Notes under the pieces: generated by a model
Seen by the model: only the letters and a program-made list of their open reading frames with translations
What the model was told of the DNA's origin: nothing
The model's database searches: none
Made by a program: the position numbers and the translations under genes
In this document: positions 51,725 through 59,802 of the stretch, one piece after another
Layout of the letters: each line of letters opens with the position of its first letter
Position numbering within the stretch: position 1 is the first letter of the stretch
Assembly: GCA_964471115.1 (NCBI GenBank)
Contig: CAYYFE010000020.1
Span: 1-64,000 of the forward strand
Length of the DNA: 64,000 bases
From: SYFT01 sp964471115
GTDB taxonomy: Bacteria; Acidobacteriota; Vicinamibacteria; Vicinamibacterales; SCN-69-37
Reading direction: 5' to 3'

Positions 51725-52567
51725 ATGACCGGTCCCGCGACCCACGCTCCGGAGCTTCCTGGCGCCGCCGCTCCGCCGACCGGCCCCGGCCTGATCGGGC
51801 GCGCGAGCGCCGTCACCCACCGAATCGCCCGCCTCTTTGTCGAGATCTGGACCTTCCTCCGGTTCCTGGTGTTCGTCGTCTACCTGCTGATCGCGGTCCT
51901 CGTGTTCTGGCTGTGGGCGATTGCCGCCGCCATCGCGATGGTCCGCCTCGGGTGCCGGGCGCTGATGCTGGTGCTGCTGTCGCTGTCGGGCGGACGCGTG
52001 TCGCGGTCGGCGCCCAAACCCACGGCGCCGAGTACCAGCCTCGCGCTCAAGCGTGAACTCGTGGAGTTGTGGGACCTGCGGATGCAGGCCTACGAAGAAG
52101 TGGTGCGGCCGCTGGCCCGCCACCTGGTCGGCGCCCGCCGCGCCACGCGCACGTTCTGGCACTGGTCGCCGATCCGCAAGGCGTTCACGCTGCTGGTCAC
52201 CGGCTGGCTCGTCGTGGTCCCCGGCCTGTATGTGGTGCCGCGCAGCCACGACGTGCAGATCACCGACGACAACGCCGTCGCGTACGACAAGAAGACCAAC
52301 AAGACCACCTATCTCGTCCACGCGCTCGATCTGCGGGCCGAGAACAAGACGCGCGAATACCTGAACGAAGACGCGTGGTACCTCGGCAAGATCAACTCGC
52401 AGGGTCTGAAGAGCCAGCTGCAGATCGGCCGCATGTACCGGCTGCGCGTGGTGGGCATCCGGTGGTACTACCTGCCGACGCTGTATCCGAACATCATCTC
52501 GGCCACCGAGATTGACGCCGAGGGCAACCCGGTTTCGCGTCCGGGGCGGCTGGTCGCGCCGCGGTAG
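51725..52567 (+). CDS. DUF1523-like membrane protein, copy 1
   Basis: A 280-residue protein. A hydrophobic hairpin (about 40-85, WTFLRFLVFVVYLLIAVLVF) is followed by a cytoplasmic helical part, a second membrane helix (RKAFTLLVTGWLVVVPGLYV) and a periplasmic domain. The periplasmic motifs are DVQITDDNAVAYDKKTNKTT, REYLNEDAWYLGKINSQGLK and RWYYLPTLYPNIISATEID. The NEDxW and Y/FPNxIS motifs recall DUF1523. It is a paralogue of the protein at 56862. Together with the small coiled-coil protein it may be an envelope scaffold or part of an export or lipid-transfer device. Function unknown. Confidence 0.75.
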   Translation: MTGPATHAPELPGAAAPPTGPGLIGRASAVTHRIARLFVEIWTFLRFLVFVVYLLIAVLVFWLWAIAAAIAMVRLGCRALMLVLLSLSGGRVSRSAPKPTAPSTSLALKRELVELWDLRMQAYEEVVRPLARHLVGARRATRTFWHWSPIRKAFTLLVTGWLVVVPGLYVVPRSHDVQITDDNAVAYDKKTNKTTYLVHALDLRAENKTREYLNEDAWYLGKINSQGLKSQLQIGRMYRLRVVGIRWYYLPTLYPNIISATEIDAEGNPVSRPGRLVAPR

Positions 52568-52586
52568 CCGCCGTTCGGCCGCCGGC

Positions 52587-52865
52587 TCAGGCGGTGCGGG
52601 GCGGGTCTGACGGCGGCGGCGTCGCCGGCGGCGGCGTGGCGGGCGGCGGCGCACTGGCCGCCTTCGCCGCCTGCTGCGCCTTGGCCTCGGCGGCCGCGTC
52701 CTCGATGCTCTCGCGCACCTGCGCGGTCAGTTTCTGCGCCTCGTCGATCGTCATCAACGACGCGCGGATCAATTCCACGAACAACGGGCGCAGGAGCGGC
52801 CGCACCACCGGCGCCAGGAAGACGCCGAGGAAAAACGTGATCAACGGAATGAGCAAGTCCGACAC
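52587..52865 (-). CDS. Small membrane-anchored protein with DUF5132-like pattern
   Basis: The 92-residue product starts MSDLLIPLITFFLGVFLAPV (GTG; a TTG at 52904 would add 13 residues). The pattern LAPVVRPLLRPLFVELIRAS followed by a charged helix echoes the small coiled-coil proteins at 51391 and 56514, though the sequences are not closely similar. An Ala/Pro-rich tail (after about residue 72) looks extended and disordered. It converges on the membrane protein gene ending at 52567 and lies downstream of the two UGT genes. It could be a third, diverged member of the small-protein group. Confidence 0.6.
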   Translation of the reverse strand: MSDLLIPLITFFLGVFLAPVVRPLLRPLFVELIRASLMTIDEAQKLTAQVRESIEDAAAEAKAQQAAKAASAPPPATPPPATPPPSDPPRTA

Positions 52866-52917
52866 CGGGGCGACATGATGACAGGGACATTCGTCCGGCG
52901 TCAAACAGCCGGATGTG

Positions 52918-54192
52918 TCACCGCCCGCGCGGCGTCGCGGCGCGACACGCGGCCATCACGGCCCGCACCGCGCGGCCCACACCGTCTTCCGATCGGATGA
53001 CGAGGGCTGCGGCCTGGGCGGCCTGCTGCATCGCGGCATCGCCGGTCAGTTGCCGCAGCGCCGCGGCGAGCCGCTCCGCGGTGAGCGCCGTGGCCGGCAC
53101 CGGCGCGGGGCCCACCCCCATCGCGGCCAGCCGCGCCCCCCACAACGGCTGGTCGTAGCCGAACGGCACGGCCATGTTTGGCACCCCCGCGCGCAGGGCT
53201 TCCCCGGTCGACCCCGACCCGCCGTGGTGCACCACCGCGGCCACTCGCGGAAACAGCCACTCGTACGGCACCGAGGGCACCGGGCACAAGGCAGCGGAGG
53301 GCGTGACGCCGGCCAGCGCGCCGTACCCACCCACCACCACCGCGCGCACGCCCGAGTGCGCCACACCGTCCACGACGGCGCGGGCCAGCCGCTCGCCGTC
53401 GCGCACCACCTGGCTCGAAAATCCAATCGCCACCGGCGGCGGTCCGGCATCCAGAAACGCGCGCAACGCCGGCGGCGGTTCATACCCGGGCGCCGGGTCG
53501 CCGAACCAGAACCCGGTGACCTCCACCCACGCCGGCCAGTCATGTGGCCGCGGCAGCACGGTGGCACTGAACCCGAGCAGATGCGGAAGACGACGGAGCC
53601 GGCGGAGATCGGCGCGCCAGCCGATGGGCGGCAACCCCAGGGTGTCGCGTCGCCAGCGATTGAGCGACGTGTCCCCCATCTGCAGCGCCGGATAGGCCAG
53701 GCGCCAGCTGCGCCGGATGGCGGCCTCCCCCGCTGGCGTGCCCGGCGCGAAGGGATTGGGAAACGCGCGCGTCGGCAGGTGCAGCGGCGGGTACGGACAC
53801 GCCACGAACACCGGGACCGCAAAGCGCTCGGCGATCGAGGTGAGGAACCGCGTCCACGGCCAGCCGATCACGACGTCGGCGTCCTCGCAGGCCTCGGCCA
53901 CCTCGCGCAGCAGCGTGTCGTAAAACGGCAGCAGGTAGTGGTGGAAGAACTGGCGGAAGACGCGCGCGTCGGCCAGGCGATCGCGGAGGGCGACGCCGGC
54001 CGCCCCGCCGAAGAACCGGGCGGCATCGCCGCGCAGCACCCGCAGGTCCAGTCCGCGCGCGTGCACCTGCGCGGCGAAGTCCGCGTGGGTGGCGAACCGG
54101 ACGCGCACACCGGCGCCGGTCAACCCGGCCGCCAGCGCGAGCATCGGCTGCACGTCACCCCGCGGCCCGATCGCCAGCAACGTACACCGCAT
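52918..54192 (-). CDS. UGT-type glycosyltransferase, tandem copy B
   Basis: A 424-residue GT1 enzyme starting MRCTLLAIGPRGDVQPMLAL. The donor motif is AAVVHHGGSGSTGEALRAGV followed by PFGYDQPLWGARLAAMGVG. The acceptor domain includes FVACPYPPLHLPTRAFPNPF. It is closely paralogous to the gene at 54194, with long identical stretches (WPAWVEVTGFWFGDPAPGYE). Its ATG lies one base after that gene's stop, so the pair is cotranscribed and arose by tandem duplication. Likely substrates are the lipid or polyketide made nearby. A longer frame to 54276 overlaps the neighbour and was rejected. Confidence 0.88.
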   Translation of the reverse strand: MRCTLLAIGPRGDVQPMLALAAGLTGAGVRVRFATHADFAAQVHARGLDLRVLRGDAARFFGGAAGVALRDRLADARVFRQFFHHYLLPFYDTLLREVAEACEDADVVIGWPWTRFLTSIAERFAVPVFVACPYPPLHLPTRAFPNPFAPGTPAGEAAIRRSWRLAYPALQMGDTSLNRWRRDTLGLPPIGWRADLRRLRRLPHLLGFSATVLPRPHDWPAWVEVTGFWFGDPAPGYEPPPALRAFLDAGPPPVAIGFSSQVVRDGERLARAVVDGVAHSGVRAVVVGGYGALAGVTPSAALCPVPSVPYEWLFPRVAAVVHHGGSGSTGEALRAGVPNMAVPFGYDQPLWGARLAAMGVGPAPVPATALTAERLAAALRQLTGDAAMQQAAQAAALVIRSEDGVGRAVRAVMAACRAATPRGR

Positions 54193-54193
54193 G

Positions 54194-55471
54194 TCAGCGC
54201 CCACCCGTCTGCACGCGCGCGCGCTCCATGACTGACCGCACCGTCGCGACGGCCTGCGCGACGCCGCGCTCGGCACGCACCGTCCTGCCGGCCTCGGCGG
54301 CGCGCGCGCGCATGCCGGGGTCGGTGGTCAACTGGCGCAGGGCCGCGGCCAGCGCGTCGGCCGTCAGCGCCGACGCCGCAATCGGCGCCGGCCCGACGCC
54401 CAGCGCGGCCAGTCGCGCGCCCCACAACGGCTGGTCGTAGCCAAACGGCACCGCCATGTTCGGCACACCGGCGCGCAGCGCCTCGCCGGTCGATCCCGAC
54501 CCGCCGTGATGCACGACCGCGGCCACCCGCGGGAACAACCACTCGTACGGGACCGAGGGCACCGGACACAGCGAGACGGACGATGCGACCCCGGTCAGCG
54601 CCCCGTACCCGCCCAGCACCACAGCCCGCACACCCGCCTGCGCCACGCCGTCGGCGACCGCGCGCGCCAGCCGCGCGCCGTCCCGCACGACCTGGCTGGA
54701 AAACCCGATCGCGACCGGCGGCGGCCCATCGGCCAGAAACGCGCGCAACGCCGGCGGCGGCTCATACCCGGGGGCCGGATCGCCAAACCAGAACCCGGTG
54801 ACCTCCACCCACGCGGGCCAGTCGCCCGGCCGCGGCAGCACCGCGGGACTGAACCCGAGCAGGTGCGGCAGCCGGCGCAACCGCCGGAGATCGTCGCGCC
54901 ACCCGATCGGCGGCAAACCCAGCGCATCGCGCCGCCAGCGATTGATCACCGCGTCGTTCATCTGGAACAGCGGAAGGTTGAGCCGCCAGCTGCGCCGGAG
55001 GGCGGCCCCGGCCGGCGTCCCGGGCACGTAGGGATTGGCAAACGCGCGCGTCGGCAGGTGCGTCGGCGGATAGGAACACGCCACGAACACCGGCACCCGC
55101 AGCGCCTCGGCCAGCGACGTCGCGCCGCGGCCAAACGGCCAGCACACCACGAGATCGCTGCCGCGGCACGCGTCACCGGCCGCGCGCAGGAGCTTTTCGT
55201 ACGCCAGCGGCAGGTACGTGTCCACGAACCGGCGCAGCACACGCGGGTTGGCCGCGTACTCGCGCAGGGCCACACCGGCCGCGCCGCCGAAAAATGTCGC
55301 CGAGTCCCCGAGGATGACCGTCGTCTCCAGCCCGAGCGCGCGGGCCGGCGCCTCGAAGTCCGCATGCGTGGCGCAGCGCACGCGCACACCGGCGGCGCGC
55401 AGCCCCGCGCCGAGCGCGAGCAGCGGCTGCACGTCTCCGCGCGCGCCAATCGCCAGCAGGGTACAGAGCAT
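54194..55471 (-). CDS. UGT-type glycosyltransferase, tandem copy A
   Basis: A 425-residue GT1 enzyme starting MLCTLLAIGARGDVQPLLAL. It shares its domain layout and most motifs with copy B (HHGGSGSTGEALRAGVPNMA and VEVTGFWFGDPAPGYEPPPA). Differences cluster in the acceptor half (THADFEAPARALGLETTVIL and GDACRGSDLVVCWPFGRG), suggesting the two copies add sugars to different positions. An ATG nine bases upstream (MPPMLC) is an alternative start. It is divergent from the DUF481 gene, whose TATAAT box sits between them. Confidence 0.88.
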   Translation of the reverse strand: MLCTLLAIGARGDVQPLLALGAGLRAAGVRVRCATHADFEAPARALGLETTVILGDSATFFGGAAGVALREYAANPRVLRRFVDTYLPLAYEKLLRAAGDACRGSDLVVCWPFGRGATSLAEALRVPVFVACSYPPTHLPTRAFANPYVPGTPAGAALRRSWRLNLPLFQMNDAVINRWRRDALGLPPIGWRDDLRRLRRLPHLLGFSPAVLPRPGDWPAWVEVTGFWFGDPAPGYEPPPALRAFLADGPPPVAIGFSSQVVRDGARLARAVADGVAQAGVRAVVLGGYGALTGVASSVSLCPVPSVPYEWLFPRVAAVVHHGGSGSTGEALRAGVPNMAVPFGYDQPLWGARLAALGVGPAPIAASALTADALAAALRQLTTDPGMRARAAEAGRTVRAERGVAQAVATVRSVMERARVQTGGR

Positions 55472-55513
55472 GGGTGGCATGGAGGTGCCGCGCGTGACCG
55501 CCGGCGGCATCAC

Positions 55514-55519
55514 TATAAT
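55514..55519 (+). promoter_or_regulatory. -10 box TATAAT before the outer-membrane gene
   Basis: A perfect TATAAT ends nine bases before the ATG at 55529, implying a leader of only a few bases. No -35 hexamer at 16-18 bases is convincing (GTGACC lies 14 bases upstream). Confidence 0.5.
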
Positions 55520-55528
55520 ACCGTCCGT

Positions 55529-56395
55529 ATGCATCGTCCCTTCATCTGCCGCTCCTTTCGCGCGCGCCTGACCGGCGGCGCCCTGCTGTTGCTGTGCACC
55601 CTGGTCGTGCCGGCCCCCGCCGCCGCTCAAACCACCGACCCGGCCGGCACACTCGCGCAGGAGATGGCGAGCGCGCCCAAACCCGGCGAGTCGACGATCA
55701 CCGTGACGATCGGCGGCCAGATTCAGGAGGGACGCACGGAAACCGCCGGCCTGACCGCCACCGGACTCGTGGCGCACACGACCAAACGCGACCAGATCCT
55801 GCGGTTCGAAGTCGACACCGCGTATGGACGCTACCGGGCGGCGCCGGGCACGCCGTCGTTTGTCGTCGAAAACAACCAGCGGGTGTCGCTGACCGCGATG
55901 CAGCCGCTGCATGAGCGCAAGCGGGTCTACCTGTTCGGCATGGGCGGCTGGCGCCGCGACACGATGCTGGGCCTGGAGTACCGCGCCTGGGTGGAAGCCG
56001 GCGCCGGTGTCTCGGCCATCGTCCACCCGAAGGTCAACGCGTTCATCGGCGCGTCGCTGTCGGTCGGCCGGCAGTCGCGGACGTTCACCTCGCTCGGCGA
56101 GTCGGTGGTCGACCCCGGCCTGCTCCAGACACTCACCATGCACCTGACGAATCTGCTGTCGTTCCAGCAGTCCTTCGTGGGCCACATCAATTCCACCGAT
56201 GCCGGCGACGACAACAGTTACACGCTGAACGCGTCGTTGATGGCGCGGGTGTCCAAACACGTCGGCATGAAGATCTACTACTCGCGGCAACACGACACCT
56301 TGCGTCCGGCGTCGACGCCGGCCACCCAGTCGCAGATCGGGGCGGGCGTGCAGATTGGGTTCACGTCCAACCGGGCCGCCGCGCCGGGCCGTTGA
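55529..56395 (+). CDS. DUF481-like outer-membrane beta-barrel protein
   Basis: This 288-residue protein starts MHRPFICRSFRARLTGGALL, a signal peptide cut near PAAAQ. The mature part is built of alternating strands: ITVTIGGQIQEGRTETAGLT, QILRFEVDTAYGRYR and RVYLFGMGGWRRDTMLGLEY. The end is KHVGMKIYYSRQHDTLRPAS with a final barrel-like QIGAGVQIGFTSNR. This is the DUF481/YdiY layout (self-response salt-inducible outer-membrane proteins). It could be the outer-membrane exit or receptor of the export locus. It stands between the UGT pair and the ABC operon, and its stop overlaps the -35 of that operon. Confidence 0.75.
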   Translation: MHRPFICRSFRARLTGGALLLLCTLVVPAPAAAQTTDPAGTLAQEMASAPKPGESTITVTIGGQIQEGRTETAGLTATGLVAHTTKRDQILRFEVDTAYGRYRAAPGTPSFVVENNQRVSLTAMQPLHERKRVYLFGMGGWRRDTMLGLEYRAWVEAGAGVSAIVHPKVNAFIGASLSVGRQSRTFTSLGESVVDPGLLQTLTMHLTNLLSFQQSFVGHINSTDAGDDNSYTLNASLMARVSKHVGMKIYYSRQHDTLRPASTPATQSQIGAGVQIGFTSNRAAAPGR

Positions 56396-56420
56396 CTCGC
56401 GTGACTGCCCCACCTACAAT
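56392..56420 (+). promoter_or_regulatory. Promoter TTGACT-N17-TACAAT for the export operon
   Basis: TTGACT (56392-56397) overlaps the stop of the DUF481 gene, and TACAAT (56415-56420) follows at the ideal 17 bases. Transcription should start near 56427, right at a TTG that opens a 29-codon frame. Confidence 0.65.
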
Positions 56421-56427
56421 TGCGGCC

Positions 56428-56517
56428 TTGGCTCAGGCTGTTGACGCGCGCCCGCGTGGCGCCTGGGCCGCCATACAACCCGGGCGCTTGACACAGAACG
56501 GATGGGATCTCGTATGA
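56428..56517 (+). CDS. Possible 29-aa leader peptide, leaderless and coupled to the next gene
   Basis: The frame TTG...TGA encodes MAQAVDARPRGAWAAIQPGR followed by LTQNGWDLV. It begins seven bases after the -10 box, and its TGA overlaps the ATG of the coiled-coil protein gene (ATGA). This is the arrangement expected of a translated leader that drives coupled translation. Codon bias is weak evidence at this length, and it may be chance. No attenuator-like hairpin was sought beyond eye inspection. Confidence 0.35.
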   Translation: MAQAVDARPRGAWAAIQPGRLTQNGWDLV

Positions 56518-56786
56518 CACTGCCGATCATTGGCCGCCTGAAGTGGAGTTCGTTCTGGGCCGGCACCGCCGCTGCCGTTGTCGGCAGCGCGCTGGCGCGG
56601 CCGCTGCTGGTGAGCGCCGTGCGCGCCGGCTACGAAGTGGTCGACGCCGCCAACGGCGTGTGGACCGACGCCAAGGCCGAAGCCGCGCGCGTCAAGAACG
56701 AAGCGCGGGCCGGATCCTCGAGCGAGATCCAGCAGTTGCGCGACGAAGTCGCGGCCCTGCGCGCGCAGCTGGCCAAGAAGGCCTGA
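56514..56786 (+). CDS. Small DUF5132-like coiled-coil protein, copy 2
   Basis: A 90-residue protein starting MTLPIIGRLKWSSFWAGTAA. It is very similar to the protein at 51391 at both ends (LARPLLVSAVRAGYEVVDAA; SEIQQLRDEVAALRAQLAKK), with a shorter middle. It opens the export operon and is followed by the copy-2 membrane protein 75 bases later, repeating the module order of copy 1. An ATG at 56502 would add four residues; the chosen one matches the paralogue. Function unknown; probably binds the membrane or oligomerises through the coil. Confidence 0.75.
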   Translation: MTLPIIGRLKWSSFWAGTAAAVVGSALARPLLVSAVRAGYEVVDAANGVWTDAKAEAARVKNEARAGSSSEIQQLRDEVAALRAQLAKKA

Positions 56787-56861
56787 CACCCTCCTTCCGT
56801 GTCGCGAGACGCCGGCCTTCCGCTCGCACGAGCAGAAGGCCGGCGCGCCCGCCCGTAATCC

Positions 56862-57713
56862 ATGACCGCTGATACCAGCAACGCAACGGGGCTGCCCGGC
56901 GGAGCCGCCGCCATGCCGGCCGGATCGGCCAACGCCGAACGGGCCGAGCAGGTGGTCAGGCGGCTCGAGCACGTGGCGAGGGAGGTGTGGACCTTCCTCC
57001 GGTTCCTGCTGTTCGGCCTGTACCTGATGGTGGCCGCCTTCGCGTTCTGGTTGTGGGTGGTGCTGGCGATCATCGGGCTGATCCGACTGGTGCTCAAGGC
57101 CGTGATGCTGATTCTGCTGTGGCTGTCGGGCGGGGTCGCCCCGCCCGAGGGGCCCCGGCCCGCCAACTGGCACGAACGTGTGCAACACACCCGGGCGCGT
57201 CTGCGGCACCTGCGGGTCGTCGCGTACGAGGACTTCGTCTGGCCGCTCGGCAAACACCTGCAGCGGTTCGGCGACGCGGTGCGGCAGTTCTGGCACTGGT
57301 CGCTGTTCCGGAAGGCCGCGGCGCTCGCGTCGGTCGGCGGGCTGGTCATCATCCCCGGGTTGTACGTGATTCCCCGGCCGCACGAGGTGCGGATTACCGA
57401 CGACAACGCCGTCGTGTACGACCAGGCCGCCAACCGGACGAGTTACCTCGTCCACGCCGTCGACCTGCATGCCAGCAACAAGACGCGGGAATACATCAAC
57501 GAGGATGCGTGGTACCTCGGCAAGATCAACGCGCAGGGCCTGAAGAGCCGGTTGCAGCAGGGCCGCACCTACCGGCTCTGGGTCGTCGGCATCCGTTGGT
57601 ATTACCTGCCGCGGCTCTACCCCAACATCATCTCGGCCACCGAGATCGATGCCGGCGGCAAGGAGGTCGAACCCGCGGCCGCCCCTGCGGCCCCGGCGCC
57701 CGTGTCGCGATAG
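56862..57713 (+). CDS. DUF1523-like membrane protein, copy 2
   Basis: The 283-residue protein is a paralogue of that at 51725: an N-terminal polar part, hydrophobic hairpin (WTFLRFLLFGLYLMVAAFAF), helical region, membrane helix (ASVGGLVIIPGLYVIPRPHE) and a periplasmic domain with ITDDNAVVYDQAANRTSYLV, REYINEDAWYLGKINAQGLK and RWYYLPRLYPNIISATEID. The periplasmic part is by far the best conserved between copies, which suggests it carries the function. It sits six bases before the ABC transporter gene, so it is likely a partner of that exporter. Confidence 0.78.
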   Translation: MTADTSNATGLPGGAAAMPAGSANAERAEQVVRRLEHVAREVWTFLRFLLFGLYLMVAAFAFWLWVVLAIIGLIRLVLKAVMLILLWLSGGVAPPEGPRPANWHERVQHTRARLRHLRVVAYEDFVWPLGKHLQRFGDAVRQFWHWSLFRKAAALASVGGLVIIPGLYVIPRPHEVRITDDNAVVYDQAANRTSYLVHAVDLHASNKTREYINEDAWYLGKINAQGLKSRLQQGRTYRLWVVGIRWYYLPRLYPNIISATEIDAGGKEVEPAAAPAAPAPVSR

Positions 57714-57719
57714 GCGCCG

Positions 57720-59795
57720 ATGCAGCTGCTCTCGTCCCTCCCCGGTCGCGCCCGCTGGCATCTGCCGATCCTGTTCGGCCGCCCGGATCTGGCGCGTGAC
57801 TTCGCCGCCCAGCTGAGCCGGGCGCGGCTGGTGTCGACGGCCAGTGCGAACGCGCTGACCGGCAACTTCCTCGTCACGTTTGCGCCCGACGTCCCCGCGT
57901 CGGCAATCGAAGCGCTGGTGCCCGACGCGCTCGCGCGCGCCATCGACGCGCGCACCACGCCGCCGACCACGGCCCTGGCGGAACGCCCCGCCGCGCCGCC
58001 GCCGCTCAAGCGGCTCATGGAACGCACGGCGCGACACCGGCCGCTCGTCAACAAACTGGTCGTCTCGGCGTTTTTCAACCGGCTCCTCGACTCGTCGCCG
58101 CCGCTGCTGATCGGCACCGGGCTGGACATCGTGACCCGGGGCCGGTCGACCGTGATGACCTGGCTGGGCTTCCGGTCGGTGACGTCCCAGCTGCTGGGCC
58201 TGGGCGGCGTGGGTCTGGCGGTGTGGGGCGCCAACGCGATGCTCCATTACATGCATCGCCGCGCCGCCGCCGATCTGGCCAACATCGTCCGCCACGAACT
58301 GCGCAACGACGTGTACGCCCAGCTGCAGCGCCTGGACGTCGCGCAGATCGAGGCGCGCGACGTCAGCGCGTGGATCTCGCTGATCGAAGGCGACCTGTCG
58401 CGCATCCATGGCTTCATCAAGGATGGCGGCGATCCCATCGTCACCATCGCGGCCAACTCCGTCGCGCTGGCCGGCACCGCGTTCACGGTCTCGCCGCGCT
58501 TCGCCCTGGCGCAGCTCGCGCTGGTCCCGCCGGTCATCGTGGCGTCGAAGGAACTGCTGGGCCCCCTGCGCGAGCGCCTGCTCATCGCCCATGACGACAG
58601 CGAGCGGCTGTCGGCCCTCATCCACGGCAACGTCTCGAATCTCACCACGATCAAGGGATTCGGCACCGCCGAGGACGAAACGGAGCGCGTGGCGCAGGCC
58701 GGTGAGCAGCACCTGAAGACGGCGACCTCGGCCGATGCGCTGGGCGCCAGCTACGTGCCCGTCCTGATGACGATCATCGGCAGCGGGTTCATGGCCACGC
58801 TCGTGTACGGCGGCATGCTGGTCAAACGCGGCGCGCTGGCGCCGGGCGCCTACAACGTGGTCGGCACGACCCAGCTGCGGATGCTAGCGTCCATCGGGCA
58901 CTTCGGCGCGAGCCTTCAGGGCCTGCAGCGCACGAACGTGTCGCTCGAGCGCGTGTTCCGCGTCCTCGACATGGAGCCCACCATCAGCAGCCCGGCCGAC
59001 GCGGTCCCGTTTTCGACGGTGGCGCGCGGCATCGAGTTCGACCGTGTGTCGTTCGGGTACGACGCGGACCGCCGGGTGCTGCACGACATCAGCCTGACGT
59101 TCCCCGCGGGCAAGACGGTGGGCATCGTTGGATCGAGCGGCGCCGGCAAGAGCACGATCCTCAAGCTGCTGCTGCGCTTCTACGACGTCAACGCCGGCGC
59201 CGTGCGGTACGACGGCGTGGACGTCCGCGACCTGCGGCTCGACGACCTGCATCACCACATCGCGATGGTGTCGCAGGAGCTGGCCGTGTTTGCCGGCACC
59301 GTCCGCGACAACATCGCCTACGCGCGGCCCGACGCCCCGGACGCCGACGTCCGGCGCGCCGCGGAGATCGCCGAAGCGCACGACTTCATCCAGGGGCTGC
59401 CCGACGGCTACGACACCCTCATCGGCCCCGGCGGCCATGGGCTGTCGGCCGGCCAGCGGCAGCGCCTGGCCATCGCGCGCGTCGTGCTCGCGGACCGGCC
59501 GATTCTGCTCTTCGACGAAGCCACCTCGTCGCTGGATTACCAGACGGAGGCGGCCGTCCGCCGCTCGCTGCAACAGGCCACCGCGGGACGCACGACGGTG
59601 ATGGTGGCGCACCGGCTGTCCACCATCCGCCATTCCGACCTGATCTACGTGCTGGAGGAGGGCCGGGTCGTCGAGCGCGGACGGCACGACGACCTGCTGG
59701 CCGCCGACGGCGTGTACGCGGCGATGTGGAAGGTGCAGACCGGCGAGATCATTCATCCCCCGCGGCCCACGCCCAGGCGGATCGGACCGGCGTAA
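57720..59795 (+). CDS. ABC exporter with N-terminal HMA-like domain
   Basis: A 691-residue half-transporter. Residues 1-75 (LPGRARWHLPILFGRPDLAR, then VSTASANALTGNFLVTFAPD) resemble the HMA2-type heavy-metal-associated fold but lack the metal-binding Cys-x-x-Cys. A six-helix membrane domain follows (about 110-400), then an ATPase domain with Walker A GSSGAGKST (Lys477), the Q-loop in MVSQELAVFAG, the signature LSAGQ and Walker B ILLFDEATSSLD. This MsbA-like layout exports lipids, glycolipids or peptides. Its position between the duplicated module and glycan-modifying genes suggests it exports the locus product. The N-terminal domain may recruit the small DUF5132-like proteins. Confidence 0.9.
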   Translation: MQLLSSLPGRARWHLPILFGRPDLARDFAAQLSRARLVSTASANALTGNFLVTFAPDVPASAIEALVPDALARAIDARTTPPTTALAERPAAPPPLKRLMERTARHRPLVNKLVVSAFFNRLLDSSPPLLIGTGLDIVTRGRSTVMTWLGFRSVTSQLLGLGGVGLAVWGANAMLHYMHRRAAADLANIVRHELRNDVYAQLQRLDVAQIEARDVSAWISLIEGDLSRIHGFIKDGGDPIVTIAANSVALAGTAFTVSPRFALAQLALVPPVIVASKELLGPLRERLLIAHDDSERLSALIHGNVSNLTTIKGFGTAEDETERVAQAGEQHLKTATSADALGASYVPVLMTIIGSGFMATLVYGGMLVKRGALAPGAYNVVGTTQLRMLASIGHFGASLQGLQRTNVSLERVFRVLDMEPTISSPADAVPFSTVARGIEFDRVSFGYDADRRVLHDISLTFPAGKTVGIVGSSGAGKSTILKLLLRFYDVNAGAVRYDGVDVRDLRLDDLHHHIAMVSQELAVFAGTVRDNIAYARPDAPDADVRRAAEIAEAHDFIQGLPDGYDTLIGPGGHGLSAGQRQRLAIARVVLADRPILLFDEATSSLDYQTEAAVRRSLQQATAGRTTVMVAHRLSTIRHSDLIYVLEEGRVVERGRHDDLLAADGVYAAMWKVQTGEIIHPPRPTPRRIGPA

Positions 59796-59802
59796 GACGC
59801 GC

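Noticed and set aside
54506..55528. A plus-strand extension of the DUF481 protein by more than 300 residues.
   Set aside because: It is antisense to the UGT gene; a signal peptide and a TATAAT box place the real start at 55529.
56488..56518. A perfect TTGACA at 56488-56493 as a second promoter for the export operon.
   Set aside because: The best -10 candidate is 19 bases away and would start transcription inside the first gene; the promoter at 56392-56420 is better placed.
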